Positions 5,319 through 6,107 of a stretch of 6,107 bases of DNA are shown piece after piece. The notes below the pieces were generated by a model. The model was not told where the DNA came from. It ran no database searches and saw only the letters and a program-made list of their open reading frames with translations. Positions within the stretch are counted from its first letter, which is position 1. The number at the start of each line of letters is the position of its first letter. Position numbers and translations under genes: made by a program. The stretch is from an uncultured Alphaproteobacteria bacterium (lineage in GTDB: Bacteria > Pseudomonadota > Alphaproteobacteria > UBA2136 > UBA6156). The stretch is from NCBI GenBank assembly GCA_937928525.1, contig CALFWJ010000129.1, positions 1-6,107 on the forward strand, in the 5' to 3' direction.

Positions 5319-5711
5319 TTAAAAGTCTTTCTCTTGGGTGAATTGTTGAATGCTTGCAATCATCTGCTCAGCGGTAAGCCAGCCAGAGATTTGGCCAATA
5401 TTTTCTTGGGTTTTGGCGTTAATAACCGCTAAAAAGCCCGTACGGCCACGGTGCTCGTTTAGGGCGGTAGTGAGGTTAAGCTCAGCGGCGCGCTTGTTGT
5501 TTGCGGCCACGGTTTCGTTGTTAGTGAAATCAAACTGGATAAACTCAATGTTAGAGCCTTCAAACGCTGCCTTTACAGCAGGAATTTTAGGATTCATGAG
5601 CTTGCACACACCACACCACTCGGCGTGCATTTTGGCGACGTAAAATGCCGTTTCCGCCTGCGCGATAGATGCGCTGGCAGCAAAAAAGAGGGTGAGGAGA
5701 AGCTTTTTCAT
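5319..5711 (-). CDS. Exported thioredoxin-like protein with WCGVC active site
   Basis: A 130-residue secreted protein. It has a Sec signal peptide (MKK, hydrophobic 4-16, cleavage predicted after AQA at 17-19), so the mature protein should be periplasmic. A thioredoxin-like domain follows with the redox motif WCGVCK (32-37; cysteines C33 and C36) and a helix rich in Pro and Lys. The loop that normally holds the cis-proline reads GRTGFLAV (89-96), with Thr91 or Gly92 in place of Pro. It could be a disulfide reductase or a low-specificity thiol protein; no partner is seen. The ATG at 5711 has a GGGAT site about 7 bases upstream. It lies 30 bases after mdh with no terminator between, and 3 bases before the flavoprotein gene. 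Confidence 0.87.
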   Translation of the reverse strand: MKKLLLTLFFAASASIAQAETAFYVAKMHAEWCGVCKLMNPKIPAVKAAFEGSNIEFIQFDFTNNETVAANNKRAAELNLTTALNEHRGRTGFLAVINAKTQENIGQISGWLTAEQMIASIQQFTQEKDF

Positions 5712-5741
5712 GAATTTATCCCGTTTGTTATATGTTTATGG

Positions 5742-6107
5742 TTATAAGCTATCAACCAGCTCTTTTACCGCCGCGACTGAAACGTCAAACATCTCTTTTT
5801 CAGCACTGTTAAGGCTAATTTCAACCACTTTTTCAACGCCGTTTTGGCCAATAATAACGGGCACGCCAACGTAGAGGTCGTTCACACCGTACTCACCGTT
5901 AAGGTGCGCAGCGGCGGGCAGCACGCGGCGCTCGTCGCGCAGGTAGCTTTCCGCCATCTGGATAGCACTAGAGGCAGGCGCGTAGAAGGCGCTACCGTTA
6001 CCGAGCAGTTTCACAATTTCACCGCCGCCCATGCGGGTACGGGTTACAATTTCTTCGAGTTTCGCTTCAGTCATCCAGCCCATTTTAATACAGTCAGGGA
6101 GTGGAAT
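5742..6107 (-). CDS. mdh: Malate dehydrogenase, C-terminal part (5' end outside the window)
   Basis: The last 121 codons of an NAD-dependent malate dehydrogenase, which interconverts malate and oxaloacetate in the TCA cycle. The reading frame stays open to the right edge: the visible part begins IPLPDCIKMGWMTEAKL and continues upstream. It contains the LDH/MDH-family segments TRMGGGEIVKLLGNGSAFYAPASS, EYGVNDLYVGVPVIIG and the C-terminal helix SAEKEMFDVSVAAVKELVDSL, close to the LDH-like MDH of Alphaproteobacteria. The catalytic His and the nucleotide-binding fold lie outside the window. In many Alphaproteobacteria mdh is followed by sucCD; here a thioredoxin-like gene follows after 30 bases. 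The Met at 6083 is internal, not the start. Confidence 0.95.
   Translation of the reverse strand: MPLPDCIKMGWMTEAKLEEIVTRTRMGGGEIVKLLGNGSAFYAPASSAIQMAESYLRDERRVLPAAAHLNGEYGVNDLYVGVPVIIGQNGVEKVVEISLNSAEKEMFDVSVAAVKELVDSL

Noticed and set aside
4974..5643. Several open frames overlapping the flavoprotein and thioredoxin-like genes in other frames
   Set aside because: The minus-strand genes show clear family motifs (PEYNG, WCGVC); the overlapping frames show none.
5742..6083. A complete 113-residue gene starting at 6083
   Set aside because: The frame stays open to the right edge and the residues before that Met (IPLPDCIK) match malate dehydrogenase, so it is the 3' part of a longer gene.

Overview
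The window looks like ordinary chromosomal DNA from a moderately AT-rich Alphaproteobacterium. The grounds are a BamE lipoprotein with the alphaproteobacterial type of C-terminal tail (PTQGEKLG..EQLLQNLG), a zinc-free form of ribosomal protein L32 with only one cysteine, an LDH-like malate dehydrogenase C-terminus close to alphaproteobacterial Mdh, and a classical SecE/NusG pair. I cannot name the genus. There is no sign of an insertion sequence, prophage, CRISPR array, tRNA or rRNA. Coding density is high. The longest gene-free stretches are 2736-2887 (a divergent promoter region) and 3098-3205 (promoter plus terminator ahead of secE), so no gap reaches 300 bases.

Layout. (1) Positions 1-2735, minus strand, read right to left: bamE lipoprotein, then a type I secretion ABC transporter of the LssB/LapB type, then the first 23 codons of another gene, probably the membrane-fusion partner. 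(2) Positions 2888-4025, plus strand: rpmF (L32), then a rho-independent terminator, then secE and nusG, closed by a strong bidirectional terminator. (3) Positions 4062-6107, minus strand, read right to left: the 3' end of mdh, a periplasmic thioredoxin-like protein, an NADPH-dependent FMN reductase-family flavoprotein and a YhhQ-type queuosine-precursor transporter. This is a tight run with gaps of 30, 3 and 3 bases and probably one operon.

How the genes fit together. The left block concerns the cell envelope and protein export: outer-membrane assembly plus a substrate exporter that keeps a degenerate, probably non-proteolytic C39 domain. The centre carries translation (L32), the Sec translocon (SecE) and transcription elongation (NusG). 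The right block mixes central carbon metabolism with two redox proteins and a transporter linked to tRNA modification; I see no proven pathway joining these.

I do not see an undescribed multi-gene system here. The points most worth a second look are: a substituted Walker B catalytic residue (Glu to Asp) and altered D-loop in the exporter; a near-consensus promoter just upstream of the hairpin terminator before secE, with a quasi-palindrome in its spacer; the separation of secE-nusG from the rplKAJL genes; a thioredoxin-like protein lacking the usual cis-proline; and three gene junctions that each have exactly three bases between stop and start.
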